DNA of 45,083 nt from an uncultured Flavobacteriales bacterium (GCA_946479985.1 CAMLIF010000019.1:1-45083); one strand, 5' to 3'; shown: positions 23,562-32,623, counted from the first letter of the stretch. The notes: generated by a model from the sequence alone, not told the origin. Translations and numbers: made by a program.

Positions 23562-25036
23562 AATGTGTAATGAATACCCAGCTGCGGACTGAAATAATAG
23601 CGTTTATTCGTTAGTCCGTCATAATTCACCGGTGTTTTCAGATACAATGAACCGTTTACACCAATGGTGAACATCCAATTATTGAGTTTATATCCGGCAT
23701 GAAGTCGCATGGAAGCATTTATCCCGAAACTGTTTAATCCTGACTCAAGAGGAATGGAATCAGAGCTATTCGATTTTGTTGTTGTATAGAAATTGAATGT
23801 GGCACCTAAATCTGTCATCACAACCCATTTATCTGATAATTCGAATGTTCTCCGTAAGTGCAGCGGAATCGAAATTGCTGTGGTATTGAATGTGTTATTT
23901 CGGGTTCCTTTAACTGTGTCTGAAGTGTAAACGTCTACAAAATTATACCCGATAATCGAATCCGGATTTTGCTGATCGAAGATTGGAATAGTATCCGTGC
24001 CTGCATAAACGGAATCAATGCTTTGAATATAACTGACAGAGTATTTTTCCTCGAATTTGTTGTAACCCGCACCGGTAGAAATACTGAAGTTCAAAGGTAA
24101 GTTCCGGTTAATCTCCAGAGACGTTCTGAACGATGGTTTTAATGTCAATTCTTCGTCCTGAGTACGGGTTCGCCAGATATCGAATTGAGGTCCGGCGTAG
24201 TATGAAAGCGTCCAGTTGTCTTCCTTATTCGCATCGTCTTTCGAATCTTTTTGAGGTGATTCTATTGTCAAAGTTCTGGCAGAATCTAAATTAGGATAAG
24301 GCTTTTTATCCGGATCCAGTGAAGTAAGATCCATTTCTTTCTCTTTGGATTGTTTATCCGGAGATTTTGGATTTGAACTGTCAATCAACTTTGGATTAGC
24401 AGCTAAAACCCGATTTTGAACCGGCAATTGTTTTTGCTTTTCTGTTGTTCCTTTGATCTGTTTATTGGCTACCGGGAATTGCTTCAGATTACTAGCCGGC
24501 AGCGCTTTAATTTTCGAATTGCTTTTATTTTGTTCTCCCTTAGAACTGTTTTTCTGTGTTTTGTAAAACTTCACTGTTGAAGCTGCTTCTGTCTTCGGAG
24601 AGCTTTTTTTCTTCGATTTATTATCAGGATTTGCTGAATTTGTTGTGTGTTTATTTTGTTCGAAGAGTTTGTTTGATTGTGATTTTGAGTTGATGTTGTT
24701 CTTTGATGGAATACCGTTCGACTGAGAATCAGAGTGAGTGCGATGTTTACTGGAATTTAATGTTGAGTTCTGTTTTGAACTATTCTGATTTGGAGAATCG
24801 GAATATTGAGCCGAAGAAATTTCGGCAGATGAATCTTTCTGATTTGAACGTGTACCAGTAACAAAATAACCGGCAGCAGCTATCAGCACCAGCAGCAGTG
24901 CCGACAACCACCAAATAAAGCTTTTTTTCCGTTTAATTCCTTTATCGATTGCATCCTTAACCGATGCAGGCGGAGCTACCTCGAATCCTTCAAAAGACTC
25001 CCGGAACAAACGTTCTATATCATCTGTCTCTCTCAT
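23558..25036 (-). CDS. Trans-envelope anti-sigma-like protein with outer-membrane beta-barrel tail
   Basis: The 492-residue protein has a short acidic cytoplasmic N-terminus (1-38, with I-E-R-L-F-R-E-S-F and a following A-P-P), one membrane helix (about 39-60), a low-complexity linker rich in Ser, Asn, Lys and Gln (61-274), and a C-terminal region of about 218 residues with amphipathic strands ending in Y-F-S-P-Q-L-G-I-H-Y-T-F, a typical barrel-closing signal. The N-terminus resembles Bacteroidota anti-sigma partners. Its start overlaps the ECF sigma gene by four bases. I infer that it holds the sigma factor and spans both membranes; the ligand is unknown. Confidence 0.8.
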   Translation of the reverse strand: MRETDDIERLFRESFEGFEVAPPASVKDAIDKGIKRKKSFIWWLSALLLVLIAAAGYFVTGTRSNQKDSSAEISSAQYSDSPNQNSSKQNSTLNSSKHRTHSDSQSNGIPSKNNINSKSQSNKLFEQNKHTTNSANPDNKSKKKSSPKTEAASTVKFYKTQKNSSKGEQNKSNSKIKALPASNLKQFPVANKQIKGTTEKQKQLPVQNRVLAANPKLIDSSNPKSPDKQSKEKEMDLTSLDPDKKPYPNLDSARTLTIESPQKDSKDDANKEDNWTLSYYAGPQFDIWRTRTQDEELTLKPSFRTSLEINRNLPLNFSISTGAGYNKFEEKYSVSYIQSIDSVYAGTDTIPIFDQQNPDSIIGYNFVDVYTSDTVKGTRNNTFNTTAISIPLHLRRTFELSDKWVVMTDLGATFNFYTTTKSNSSDSIPLESGLNSFGINASMRLHAGYKLNNWMFTIGVNGSLYLKTPVNYDGLTNKRYYFSPQLGIHYTF

Positions 25037-25584
25037 GCGGTTTCAGTTTTGTGGCCAGCTTCCTTCAACCATTGCTGGATCATTCGTTTGGCCTTGAAAT
25101 ATTGGGTTTTACTGGTGCTTTCAGAAATACCCAGATGTTCGGAAATTTCCTTATGTGTGAGGTTTTCCAAAACAAATAAGTTAAAAACCGTGCGGTATCC
25201 ATCCGGCAATTTTGTCAGGAACGCCAGCAGCTGACGTTTGATCATTTCTTTGTCTTCTTCGTCGAAAACCGGTTCATTTTGTTCGTCAAAATAATCATCC
25301 GATTCGTGAAGTTCAAACTTGTAATTCTTTCTGATATATGTAAGTGCAGTATTGATTACAATGGTTTTTATCCAGGCGGCTAATGGTCGGTCTAATGAAT
25401 ATTGACCACAATGCTTATGGATCTTGATAAAACTTTCCTGTAAAACTTCCTGGGCATCATCAGCGCATCGGGTATAGCGAAGGCTAATTCCATACATTGC
25501 CGGTGAAAAGGCGTTGTAAACATGGTCAAAAGCTTTCCTTTCACCATTTTTGAATTTTTTCGCTATGTCTTCTGTTACGCCCAA
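25033..25584 (-). CDS. ECF RNA polymerase sigma factor
   Basis: This 183-residue sigma-70 family protein has region 2 (about 20-90, with V-L-Q-E-S-F-I-K-I-H) and region 4 (about 125-178, with L-T-H-K-E-I-S-E-H-L-G-I-S-E-S-T). There is no region 3, as in the extracytoplasmic-function class. It is translationally coupled to the membrane-spanning barrel protein, which is the likely regulator of its activity. Confidence 0.95.
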   Translation of the reverse strand: MGVTEDIAKKFKNGERKAFDHVYNAFSPAMYGISLRYTRCADDAQEVLQESFIKIHKHCGQYSLDRPLAAWIKTIVINTALTYIRKNYKFELHESDDYFDEQNEPVFDEEDKEMIKRQLLAFLTKLPDGYRTVFNLFVLENLTHKEISEHLGISESTSKTQYFKAKRMIQQWLKEAGHKTETA

Positions 25585-25837
25585 TACAAGTTATTTCGAG
25601 TTCACCAGGTATTCCTGATTTCTATCCGTTTTTTGATCATCTGTTCGGTGGTGTTCCGTTAGACGACAAATGATACTAATTAGTTGGACGAAATTATTTA
25701 ATCGTTTTTTTCATTCCGAAACAGTTAATTTTTAGAATTTGATGATGCTTAAAACTTTCCGGAACATCCAATCAAAATTCTTTTCTAACCCAGTTACCCG
25801 GGCTAATTCAAAAAGGTTGCCTGGGATTGAAAAAAAA
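25585..25837. other. Intergenic region upstream of the sigma operon
   Basis: This AT-rich gap of 253 bp contains the promoter for the sigma gene (minus strand) and the 3' end of the HTH gene. I see no clear -7 element or strong hairpin. A small plus-strand frame here (25739-25963) runs antisense into the HTH gene and lacks coding character. Confidence 0.35.
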
Positions 25838-26842
25838 TTAAAAAAGATCCACTCCGTCTATCCGAACCTTGGCTTTTTGGACGAAAGCAAGCAGACTGTC
25901 GAAATACGCATTGCGCTGACGCTGGTTTTCTTCGCTGATTTTGATACAGCTTTTCAGCATTGATTTAAAGATGGCGAATGATTTATTGACATAATCCTGG
26001 TCAATGGTGTAGAGGTAATTCATCATGTTGTGAGTGATATACAACATTCGGTAGGCGTTGGTTTCGGAAATGAACGTGTTGTCCTGAATGTAGGTTTGAT
26101 GTAAATACAAAGAAAAATTCCCTTCTTCCGTAATTACCGGCTGACCTTTAATGAATTTGCGTCCAATTTCAGCCTGATCTTTAATGTGCTGGATAATCCC
26201 GCTTAATTCATCGATCAGGTAGAGTGCATCTTCTTTTGTTTCAAAATAGCCTAGTTCATAGAACGAAACAATCTCGCGCAGAATTCCTTTCCCTGCATCG
26301 AAACCAATGACTTCGGTTGTTTTTATACGCTGATAAAAATGAAGCATTTGCTGCAGCTGCTGATCGTCAATATTTCCTTTCCAGCCTTTGCTGTATTTTA
26401 CATCGTTTAAAGAAGGAATACCTAGATAGCATTTAGCGAAATACAGCAACTTGAAACGAATAAGTGCAGGGGAATTCAGAAGCTGAAAAACGATCAAATC
26501 TAAATTCGACATGAACAGTTCCTGTGTACGCTGAGCTGCCATTCGCTTGTAGGCATCCATAATCCCGTTCAGATAAGTTTCAAATGTAAATTCGCTGCGT
26601 TGAATCGGGTTGTATTGAAAAGTGACATTCTTGCCATTCACGCCAATAATTTTGTCAATAGACAAATCATACTTTTCACATAAATATTGAATCTCTTCCG
26701 GTTTTAAAGCAGTTTCGCCACGGGTTCGTCTGTAGGCAGAATCGCGCGACAAATCCAAATCATCCATCAGGAGTTTACCCAAAGAAACATCGGGGGGTAA
26801 TTTAGCTTTTAGTTGTTCGAGCAGTCGGGTCTGAATATCCAT
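25838..26842 (-). CDS. HTH-domain regulatory protein (Bacteroidota type)
   Basis: From ATG 26842 the protein has 334 residues. The N-terminus (about 1-60) reads as a helix-turn-helix: S-L-G-K-L-L-M-D-D-L-D-L-S-R-D-S-A-Y-R-R-T-R-G-E, followed by L-K-P-E-E-I-Q-Y-L. The remaining 270 residues are alpha-helical, without a recognisable ligand or enzyme motif. Proteins with this layout are frequent in Flavobacteriales. The perfect -7 element directly before the start suggests a leaderless transcript. Confidence 0.75.
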   Translation of the reverse strand: MDIQTRLLEQLKAKLPPDVSLGKLLMDDLDLSRDSAYRRTRGETALKPEEIQYLCEKYDLSIDKIIGVNGKNVTFQYNPIQRSEFTFETYLNGIMDAYKRMAAQRTQELFMSNLDLIVFQLLNSPALIRFKLLYFAKCYLGIPSLNDVKYSKGWKGNIDDQQLQQMLHFYQRIKTTEVIGFDAGKGILREIVSFYELGYFETKEDALYLIDELSGIIQHIKDQAEIGRKFIKGQPVITEEGNFSLYLHQTYIQDNTFISETNAYRMLYITHNMMNYLYTIDQDYVNKSFAIFKSMLKSCIKISEENQRQRNAYFDSLLAFVQKAKVRIDGVDLF

Positions 26843-26845
26843 TCT

Positions 26846-26853
26846 CAAATATA
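26846..26853 (-). promoter_or_regulatory. -7 element of the HTH gene
   Basis: TATATTTG on the minus strand matches TAnnTTTG perfectly and ends only three bases before the ATG at 26842. Initiation 5-8 bases downstream would fall at or in the start codon, so the message would be leaderless or nearly so. Confidence 0.5.
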
Positions 26854-26891
26854 GGGAATTAGTTATTTTGGAATTACTTATGGAAACAAAA

Positions 26892-26917
26892 AAAGGCTAC
26901 AAATTCATGTAGCCTTT
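26892..26917. terminator. Hairpin terminator after the T9SS adhesin
   Basis: A perfect 10-bp stem (AAAGGCTACA with TGTAGCCTTT) closes a six-base loop. The minus-strand reading continues into TTTTTGTTT, so it ends the adhesin transcript. Confidence 0.85.
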
Positions 26918-26937
26918 CTTTATAGTGAACTTAACTA

Positions 26938-29196
26938 TTAGTTTTTCACCAAACGAATCATAGTGTTATCTACATTCATCAGGTAAATTCCGTTCGGCAT
27001 TTCAGAAATGTCGATAGAAGCCTGAGAATTACCGATAGAAACCATGTTGAAATTGATTGCTCTTCCTTGATAATCAACGATTTTAACGGTAGATGTTCCT
27101 GTTAAACCTGCAACTTCAAATAATCCTGAGCTTGGGTTCGGGTAAACAGAAATAACTGCTTTGTCTGCTTCGCTGACAGATAAACAAGCGTCAACATTCA
27201 TTGCGTCTGTATCTGAGTTCATACATCCGTTTGCATCTGTATACATGTATGTAATCGTATGGCTTCCCAATCCTGCCGTTGCCGGATCAAAGTTTGAACC
27301 TGTAACACCGGTTCCACTGAATGTTCCTCCGGCCGGTGAAGCACCGGCAAGTGTAATTGAGCTGTTGTATACACATAACTCGTCTACTGTCAATGTCAAA
27401 GCTACAACAGGAAGTGAGTTTACTGTAAAGTCTTCGTCAATTGTATTTGAACATCCGTTCGCATCCGTGTAAGCGTAAGTAATTGTTTGAGTTCCCATTG
27501 AAGGATCAAACATTCCAGCAGTAACACCAGTTCCGGAATAAGAACCACCTGCCGGTAAACCACCTGCCAATGTTACATCACCCGCATCTTCACAAACAGC
27601 TGTAAACGGATCTTGCGTAACAGTTGGAGGAGTATTGACGTTGATTGTTACGTCAGCATCGTTTGTACATCCGTTTCCGTCTGTGTAAGTATAAGTTACA
27701 GTTTGAGTTCCCATTGAAGGATCAAAATCAGAACCTGTAACCCCCGTTCCCGAGTAAGTTCCACCAGCCGGAATTCCACCTGCTAATGCTACCAATCCAC
27801 CGTTTTCACAAGCGTCCGCAATTGGATCCTGCGTAACAGCCGGAGCAGTATTTACTGTAATAGATGTTGTAGCTGAATTTGTACAAGCATTCGCATCTGT
27901 GTAAGTATAAGTTACGGTTTGAGTACCCATTGAAGGATCAAAATCAGAACCTGTAACCCCCGTTCCTGAATAAGTACCTCCGGCCGGAACACCGCCAGTT
28001 AATGCCAAAGTTCCTGAATTGTCACAAACTGCGCCAATAGGATCTTGGGTTACTGTAGGAGCTGTATTTACAGTAATTGTATTTGAAGTTTGATGAGCAC
28101 AGCCATACGCATCTGTGTAGTCATAAGTAATGGTTTGCGTTCCTGCTGCAGGATCAAACATTCCACCTGTAACTCCTGTTCCGGAATAAGTACCACCGGC
28201 TGGAGATCCCTGTGTAAGTGAAATCGGAGTGCCGTTGTCACATAAAGCAGGAAGCCCGTTTAACGATGTTGGGTTTGCAGGACAAACAACCGTAATAGAA
28301 TAACTTTGAGAACCCGAACAACCACTTGCATCACTTACTGTAGAAGTAAAGTTAAATGTTCCGGTAGCTGTTGGTGTTCCAGAAATTGTTCCGCTGGCCG
28401 ACATAGTCAATCCCGGAGGAAGAGCTCCGGCCGTAACAGCAAAGTTTGGTGCACCAAGTGCTCCCGTTTGTGTTAATGTTGTACTATATGCAGAACCGGC
28501 AGTTCCACCCGTTAATGCACCTCCTGCAGTCATTGTAAATGTAGGACAAACATAAGGTGTGTAATCTACCTGGTCAATCCCGATGTAATCTGAATTGGCT
28601 CCTAAAGAACCTGCACCTGTAACAAAGTAACGGAAAGCAATTCTTCCTGAAGTTGGTGCAGGAAGACCTGAAATTGTAATAGTATACATAGTCCACGCGG
28701 TTGGATAAACACCCAGCACCAAACTTGGATTAACACTCATTAAAAGTGTCGTGTAGTCACCAACTGCTGCGCCTGAACCAACATTCGTGCTTGCGCCATT
28801 TGTACTTAAACGAACTTCTAATCTGTCGGCGTAGCTATCTGGTGCTGGTTTACGTGTATAAAACGTAATTACATCGCCGTTTCTGAATGTACGGTTTGGT
28901 GTCATTAACCAGTTACTGATTGTTCCTGTAGAACCTGTATTGTTGAAGTTTGCTCCAATGTATGCGTTTGCAGCACCATTGTATGCGTCGAACGGACCTC
29001 CTCCGGCAACACTTGTTCCCTGAAACCAGTTTGTAGAACCAACTGCAACACTGGCATTGGTCATTGCCCAACCGTTTCCTGCAAGGAGCGTGATATCATT
29101 GAAACCTTCTGAGAAGGCTTGTGCCTGAACAGACCCGATACTGAATAAGGAAAGCGTTAAACCTGCAACGAATCCTTTGAATGTAGATTTTTTCAT
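26938..29196 (-). CDS. T9SS-secreted repeat adhesin (type A sorting domain)
   Basis: From ATG 29196 this is a 752-residue secreted protein with a signal peptide (about 1-26, ending V-Q-A-Q-A), a choice-of-anchor-J-like jelly-roll domain (about 30-215), an Ig-like domain with L-P-P-G-L-T-M-S-A-S-G-T-I-S-G-T-P-T, five repeats of about 72 residues with P-A-G-G-T-Y-S-G-T-G-V-T-G and T-Y-T-Y-T-D-A-N-G-C, and a C-terminal type A sorting domain (V-Y-P-N-P-S-S-G-L-F...G-I-Y-L-M-N). It should be exported by the type IX system and attached to the surface. Repeats two and three are nearly identical in DNA. A small secreted protein gene lies 10 bp upstream. Confidence 0.93.
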   Translation of the reverse strand: MKKSTFKGFVAGLTLSLFSIGSVQAQAFSEGFNDITLLAGNGWAMTNASVAVGSTNWFQGTSVAGGGPFDAYNGAANAYIGANFNNTGSTGTISNWLMTPNRTFRNGDVITFYTRKPAPDSYADRLEVRLSTNGASTNVGSGAAVGDYTTLLMSVNPSLVLGVYPTAWTMYTITISGLPAPTSGRIAFRYFVTGAGSLGANSDYIGIDQVDYTPYVCPTFTMTAGGALTGGTAGSAYSTTLTQTGALGAPNFAVTAGALPPGLTMSASGTISGTPTATGTFNFTSTVSDASGCSGSQSYSITVVCPANPTSLNGLPALCDNGTPISLTQGSPAGGTYSGTGVTGGMFDPAAGTQTITYDYTDAYGCAHQTSNTITVNTAPTVTQDPIGAVCDNSGTLALTGGVPAGGTYSGTGVTGSDFDPSMGTQTVTYTYTDANACTNSATTSITVNTAPAVTQDPIADACENGGLVALAGGIPAGGTYSGTGVTGSDFDPSMGTQTVTYTYTDGNGCTNDADVTINVNTPPTVTQDPFTAVCEDAGDVTLAGGLPAGGSYSGTGVTAGMFDPSMGTQTITYAYTDANGCSNTIDEDFTVNSLPVVALTLTVDELCVYNSSITLAGASPAGGTFSGTGVTGSNFDPATAGLGSHTITYMYTDANGCMNSDTDAMNVDACLSVSEADKAVISVYPNPSSGLFEVAGLTGTSTVKIVDYQGRAINFNMVSIGNSQASIDISEMPNGIYLMNVDNTMIRLVKN

Positions 29197-29206
29197 AGTG
29201 AATAGA

Positions 29207-29563
29207 TTAGCGTTGATTCGATGATAAGGATGCAATTCGACTTTCCGTGTAAAGCATTTCTTCCAAAAGTTCTTTTTGAGCTAGATCTGTTGTTGCTTTA
29301 GAGAATTCACTTTTCAACATTCCATGATAGGTAGTGAGAAGATCTGATAGCTGCGTTTTGATTTCAGAAACAGCTGCTCTTGAAGTACTTGTTGCATTGT
29401 CAAGTTGTACCTGTTTTTCAGAAATTAAAGCTGCTTGTGTGTTTAGTGAGGTAACCGCGGTTACAGTTTTTGGCAATACGTGTGCAGTAGAAGTTGTTTG
29501 AGCAATCGACTGAATCGATAAAAACAAACAAACCCCACTCACGAGTAGTAGACGTTTCTTCAT
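29207..29563 (-). CDS. Small secreted helical protein (118 aa)
   Basis: A signal peptide (1-21, ending S-I-A-Q) is followed by a Ser/Thr-rich stretch and a long amphipathic helix (about 45-118), which suggests a periplasmic coiled-coil protein. I recognise no family. It ends 10 bp before the adhesin start and is preceded by a perfect promoter, so the two genes form an operon and the small protein may assist export or folding of the adhesin (inference). Confidence 0.75.
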   Translation of the reverse strand: MKKRLLLVSGVCLFLSIQSIAQTTSTAHVLPKTVTAVTSLNTQAALISEKQVQLDNATSTSRAAVSEIKTQLSDLLTTYHGMLKSEFSKATTDLAQKELLEEMLYTESRIASLSSNQR

Positions 29564-29594
29564 TAGTAATAGGTATTAAAAATATTAAGTGCTT

Positions 29595-29624
29595 CAAAGT
29601 TACGCTTAATTCAATTAATACAAA
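29595..29624 (-). promoter_or_regulatory. Promoter of the adhesin operon
   Basis: On the minus strand a TTTG (29624-29621) lies 18 bp ahead of TAACTTTG (29602-29595), which matches the Bacteroidota -33/-7 promoter consensus. The start codon at 29563 follows after a leader of about 25 bases. Confidence 0.7.
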
Positions 29625-29692
29625 ATTAACAATGAAAATTCATCGATGTTTATCGAGTATTTATACGCTATTTAATGAAGATCTGTCGAATA

Positions 29693-31012
29693 TTAACACA
29701 CCTGGACAAATTTGCCATACAAGTCGTAATGATCTGAAGAAGTGATTTCTACCATGGCAAAATCGCCGATACTTACATATCCCTCTGATTTTTTAACCAA
29801 CACTTCATTGTCTACTTCCGGAGAGTCAAATTCCGTTCTTCCGATGAAATAATCGCCTTCAATCCTGTCGAACAAAACCTTGAATGTTTTCCCGATTTTC
29901 TCCTGGTTAAGATCATAGCTGATTCCGGATTGCAACTCCATAATGATATCTGCACGTTCTCTTTTTACTTCGTCCGGAACATCGTCTTCGAGGTTGTAAG
30001 CATGTGTGTTTTCTTCATGCGAGTATGTAAAGATTCCTAAACGATCAAATCGCATACGTTCAACGAAATCATACATTTCCTGGAAATCTTCTTCGGTTTC
30101 ACCGGGATAACCGGCAATCAAAGTGGTTCTGATTGCTACATTCGGAACTTTCTCACGAATGGTATTTACTAAAGCTTCTGTTTTTTCACGGGTAATTCCT
30201 CTGCGCATTGACTGAAGAATTTTAGTAGAACCGTGTTGAAGCGGCATATCCAGGTACAAACAAACGTTCGGATGCTTTACCATTGCGTCCAGAACATCCA
30301 TTGGGAAACCTGCCGGGAAAGCATAATGCAAACGAATCCATTCAATTCCTTCAACTGCTGCCAATTGGTCGATTAGCTCAGCCAGGTTTCGTTTTTTATA
30401 AATATCTAATCCGTAATAAGTCAAATCCTGAGCAATCAGCAAAATTTCTTTCACGCCTTGAGCAGCCAAACTTTTAGCCGATTTCACTAATTGGTCCATA
30501 GGTGTAGAAACGTGATTTCCACGCATCAGCGGAATTGCACAGAATGAGCAAGGTCTGTCGCAGCCCTCTGCAATCTTGAAATATGCGTAGTGCGAAGGAG
30601 TTGTCAGTAAACGTTCTCCCACCAATTCGTGTTTATAATCGGCTTTCAGTGTTTTTAGTAAACGGGGTAATTCTCTTGTTCCGAAGAAAGCATCTACTTC
30701 CGGAATTTCCTTTTCCAGATCTTCTTTGTAGCGCTGCGCCAAACATCCGGTAACGTATACTTTGTCTACGAGTCCTTCTTTCTTTGCATCCGCATAACGC
30801 AGAATAGTTTCAATAGATTCCTGCTTGGCATTATCAATGAATCCGCAAGTGTTGATGATTACAATTTCAGAATCGTCCTGAGTTGCCTCGTGTTCAACTT
30901 CAAATTTGTTTGCCTTCAGCTGTGCCATCATGACTTCTGAGTCGAAGGTGTTCTTAGCACAACCAAGTGTTACTACATTAACTTTGTTCTTACGAAGCGT
31001 CTTTGTTTTCAT
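29693..31012 (-). CDS. rimO: Ribosomal protein S12 methylthiotransferase
   Basis: RimO adds a methylthio group to an Asp of ribosomal protein S12. The 439-residue radical-SAM enzyme has an N-terminal domain with cluster cysteines C18, C56 and C90, the radical-SAM motif C-D-R-P-C-S-F-C (C151, C155, C158), and a C-terminal TRAM domain (about 372-438). The N-terminus and the motif form separate it from MiaB. A -7 element TAACTTTG lies at 31038-31031 upstream. Confidence 0.96.
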   Translation of the reverse strand: MKTKTLRKNKVNVVTLGCAKNTFDSEVMMAQLKANKFEVEHEATQDDSEIVIINTCGFIDNAKQESIETILRYADAKKEGLVDKVYVTGCLAQRYKEDLEKEIPEVDAFFGTRELPRLLKTLKADYKHELVGERLLTTPSHYAYFKIAEGCDRPCSFCAIPLMRGNHVSTPMDQLVKSAKSLAAQGVKEILLIAQDLTYYGLDIYKKRNLAELIDQLAAVEGIEWIRLHYAFPAGFPMDVLDAMVKHPNVCLYLDMPLQHGSTKILQSMRRGITREKTEALVNTIREKVPNVAIRTTLIAGYPGETEEDFQEMYDFVERMRFDRLGIFTYSHEENTHAYNLEDDVPDEVKRERADIIMELQSGISYDLNQEKIGKTFKVLFDRIEGDYFIGRTEFDSPEVDNEVLVKKSEGYVSIGDFAMVEITSSDHYDLYGKFVQVC

Positions 31013-31030
31013 TCAATATTTTTGCGGCTA

Positions 31031-31038
31031 CAAAGTTA
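31031..31038 (-). promoter_or_regulatory. -7 element of rimO
   Basis: TAACTTTG on the minus strand matches TAnnTTTG perfectly, 18 bp before the rimO start. A TTTG further upstream is 26 bp away, longer than the usual spacing. Confidence 0.5.
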
Positions 31039-31100
31039 CGTGTTTTCTTTGGTACATTTTGGAACAAAGATTGCTTCGGTGAATTAAACTGGAGGAATAT

Positions 31101-31108
31101 TATATTTG
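31101..31108 (+). promoter_or_regulatory. -7 element of the lipoprotein gene
   Basis: TATATTTG matches TAnnTTTG perfectly and precedes the ATG at 31128 by 19 bp. No clear -33 element is visible at normal spacing. Confidence 0.5.
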
Positions 31109-31127
31109 TTTAATAATTACTAAAGAC

Positions 31128-31595
31128 ATGAAAACGATATTTTCACTTATTCTTGTTGCCGGATTGATTGCCTGCGGTGCATGTAAAATCAAAGGCGACG
31201 GAAGCGGACAAACAATAGAGACGAAAAAAATGCAAAAGGGAGAACCGGCTATTTTGGGCTATTCAAAGATTACAGCAGATTCACTTCAGCCGCTAACTAT
31301 TGATTCGGCTTATATTGACGGGAACAATCTGATTGTAACAGTTCAATACGGTGGTGGCTGTGAAAAGCATGATTTCAAGTTGGAAGGACAAACGGCTATT
31401 TCAAAATCTCTTCCTCCAATCAGAAGTATTCGTATTGTGCATACAGGTAAACAAGATCTTTGTAAAGCACTGATCATTAAAAAACTTCAATTCGATCTGA
31501 CGGAACTTGCTTATACAAAAGAGGAGGGAAGTCAAATCAAATTTAACCTGGAAGGATACAAAGAGCAGTTAATGTATACTTATTCGGTGAAATAA
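31128..31595 (+). CDS. Putative lipoprotein (155 aa)
   Basis: The N-terminus K-T-I-F-S-L-I-L-V-A-G-L-I-A-C-G ends in a lipobox with Cys16, so the protein should be lipid-anchored, probably in the outer membrane or facing the periplasm. The mature part is about 140 residues, beta-rich, with G-G-G-C-E-K-H-D-F and a second Cys in D-L-C-K-A. I recognise no family or activity. It is monocistronic, with its own promoter and a strong terminator. Confidence 0.8.
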   Translation: MKTIFSLILVAGLIACGACKIKGDGSGQTIETKKMQKGEPAILGYSKITADSLQPLTIDSAYIDGNNLIVTVQYGGGCEKHDFKLEGQTAISKSLPPIRSIRIVHTGKQDLCKALIIKKLQFDLTELAYTKEEGSQIKFNLEGYKEQLMYTYSVK

Positions 31596-31611
31596 ATTTT
31601 TTTGAAATCAT

Positions 31612-31650
31612 AAAAAAGCCCCGTCACTATTTTGTTGACAGGGCTTTTTT
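31612..31650 (+). terminator. Bidirectional hairpin terminator
   Basis: AAAAAAGCCC pairs with GGGCTTTTTT, and an inner GTCA pairs with TGAC around a short loop. T-tracts on both strands let it end the lipoprotein gene and possibly lgt (minus strand, 65 bp away). Confidence 0.9.
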
Positions 31651-31714
31651 TATTTTCCGGGGATAAGTGTACACTTATCCTTCCGTTACCAGGGTAATTA
31701 TTCTGAAATCGTTC

Positions 31715-32599
31715 TTATTTGCTTTCCGATTCCGGCTTATAAATCGAAATCTGATCGCGGTTTTTCTTTCTAAACAATAAATAGAATCCGAAAAGGATCA
31801 AAGGAATGCTTAGTATTTGTCCTGTATTCAGTGCCCAAACATCGTCGCGATCTGTTTGACCTTCTTTCACAAATTCAACAAAGAATCGAACGCTCCAGAG
31901 TACTACTAAAAACACTCCGAACAAGCGACCTTCTATTTTCCACCAGTTTTTCTTCCAGTAAAGGAACATTAAGAGTGCGAAGACTGCCAGGTATCCGATA
32001 GCTTCATAGAGTTGGGCAGGGTGTCGAGCCGGAATTTCTTCCCACGGACAACTGACATAAGGACAATCTTCCCGCATAAACTGAAATGCCCATGGCACAT
32101 TGGTTTCGTGACCAACAATTTCACCGTTTGCCAGGTTTCCTAAACGAATAAACGTTCCTGCGATAGCAATTGGAGCTACTATTCGATCAAAAATCCAGAG
32201 AACAGGTTGTTTTACTTCGCGTTTAGAGAATAACCAAAGTGCGATCAGCAAAGCAATTGCACCTCCGTGACTGGCTAATCCACCTTCCCAAACTTTTAAG
32301 ATGCTGAGCGGATGAGAAAAATATCCTTCAATCAATTTGCCGGTAGCCTGATCGTAATGATCGAAATACGGACCGTAAAAGAGAACATGTCCTAAACGGG
32401 CACCAACAATTGTTGCAATGATTACATAAAGCAGCAATTTATCCAGCTTTGCATCCGGAACGCCTTCCTTTCGGAACATTTTCCGAATAACGAAAAAACC
32501 AAGTACCAAACCTGTTACAAATAATAATCCGTAATAGTTTGGTGTCGGATAACCCTCGATTATCTCAGGATTAAAATCCCATTTAATAGCTCCTAGCAC
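31715..32599 (-). CDS. lgt: Prolipoprotein diacylglyceryl transferase
   Basis: Lgt transfers diacylglycerol to the lipobox cysteine of prolipoproteins. The 294-residue inner-membrane protein has about seven helices and the family motif region G-N-L-A-N-G-E-I-V-G, with G-A-R-L-G-H-V-L-F-Y-G upstream and S-H-G-G-A carrying the conserved His. The C-terminus is basic. It lies 24 bp after trhO, so the two may be co-transcribed. Confidence 0.96.
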   Translation of the reverse strand: MLGAIKWDFNPEIIEGYPTPNYYGLLFVTGLVLGFFVIRKMFRKEGVPDAKLDKLLLYVIIATIVGARLGHVLFYGPYFDHYDQATGKLIEGYFSHPLSILKVWEGGLASHGGAIALLIALWLFSKREVKQPVLWIFDRIVAPIAIAGTFIRLGNLANGEIVGHETNVPWAFQFMREDCPYVSCPWEEIPARHPAQLYEAIGYLAVFALLMFLYWKKNWWKIEGRLFGVFLVVLWSVRFFVEFVKEGQTDRDDVWALNTGQILSIPLILFGFYLLFRKKNRDQISIYKPESESK

Positions 32600-32623
32600 A
32601 GTTTGATTTTTAGATGATGAAAA

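Noticed and set aside
25739..25963. Plus-strand frame of 74 codons
   Set aside because: It runs antisense into the HTH gene, has no coding character and shows no recognisable protein.
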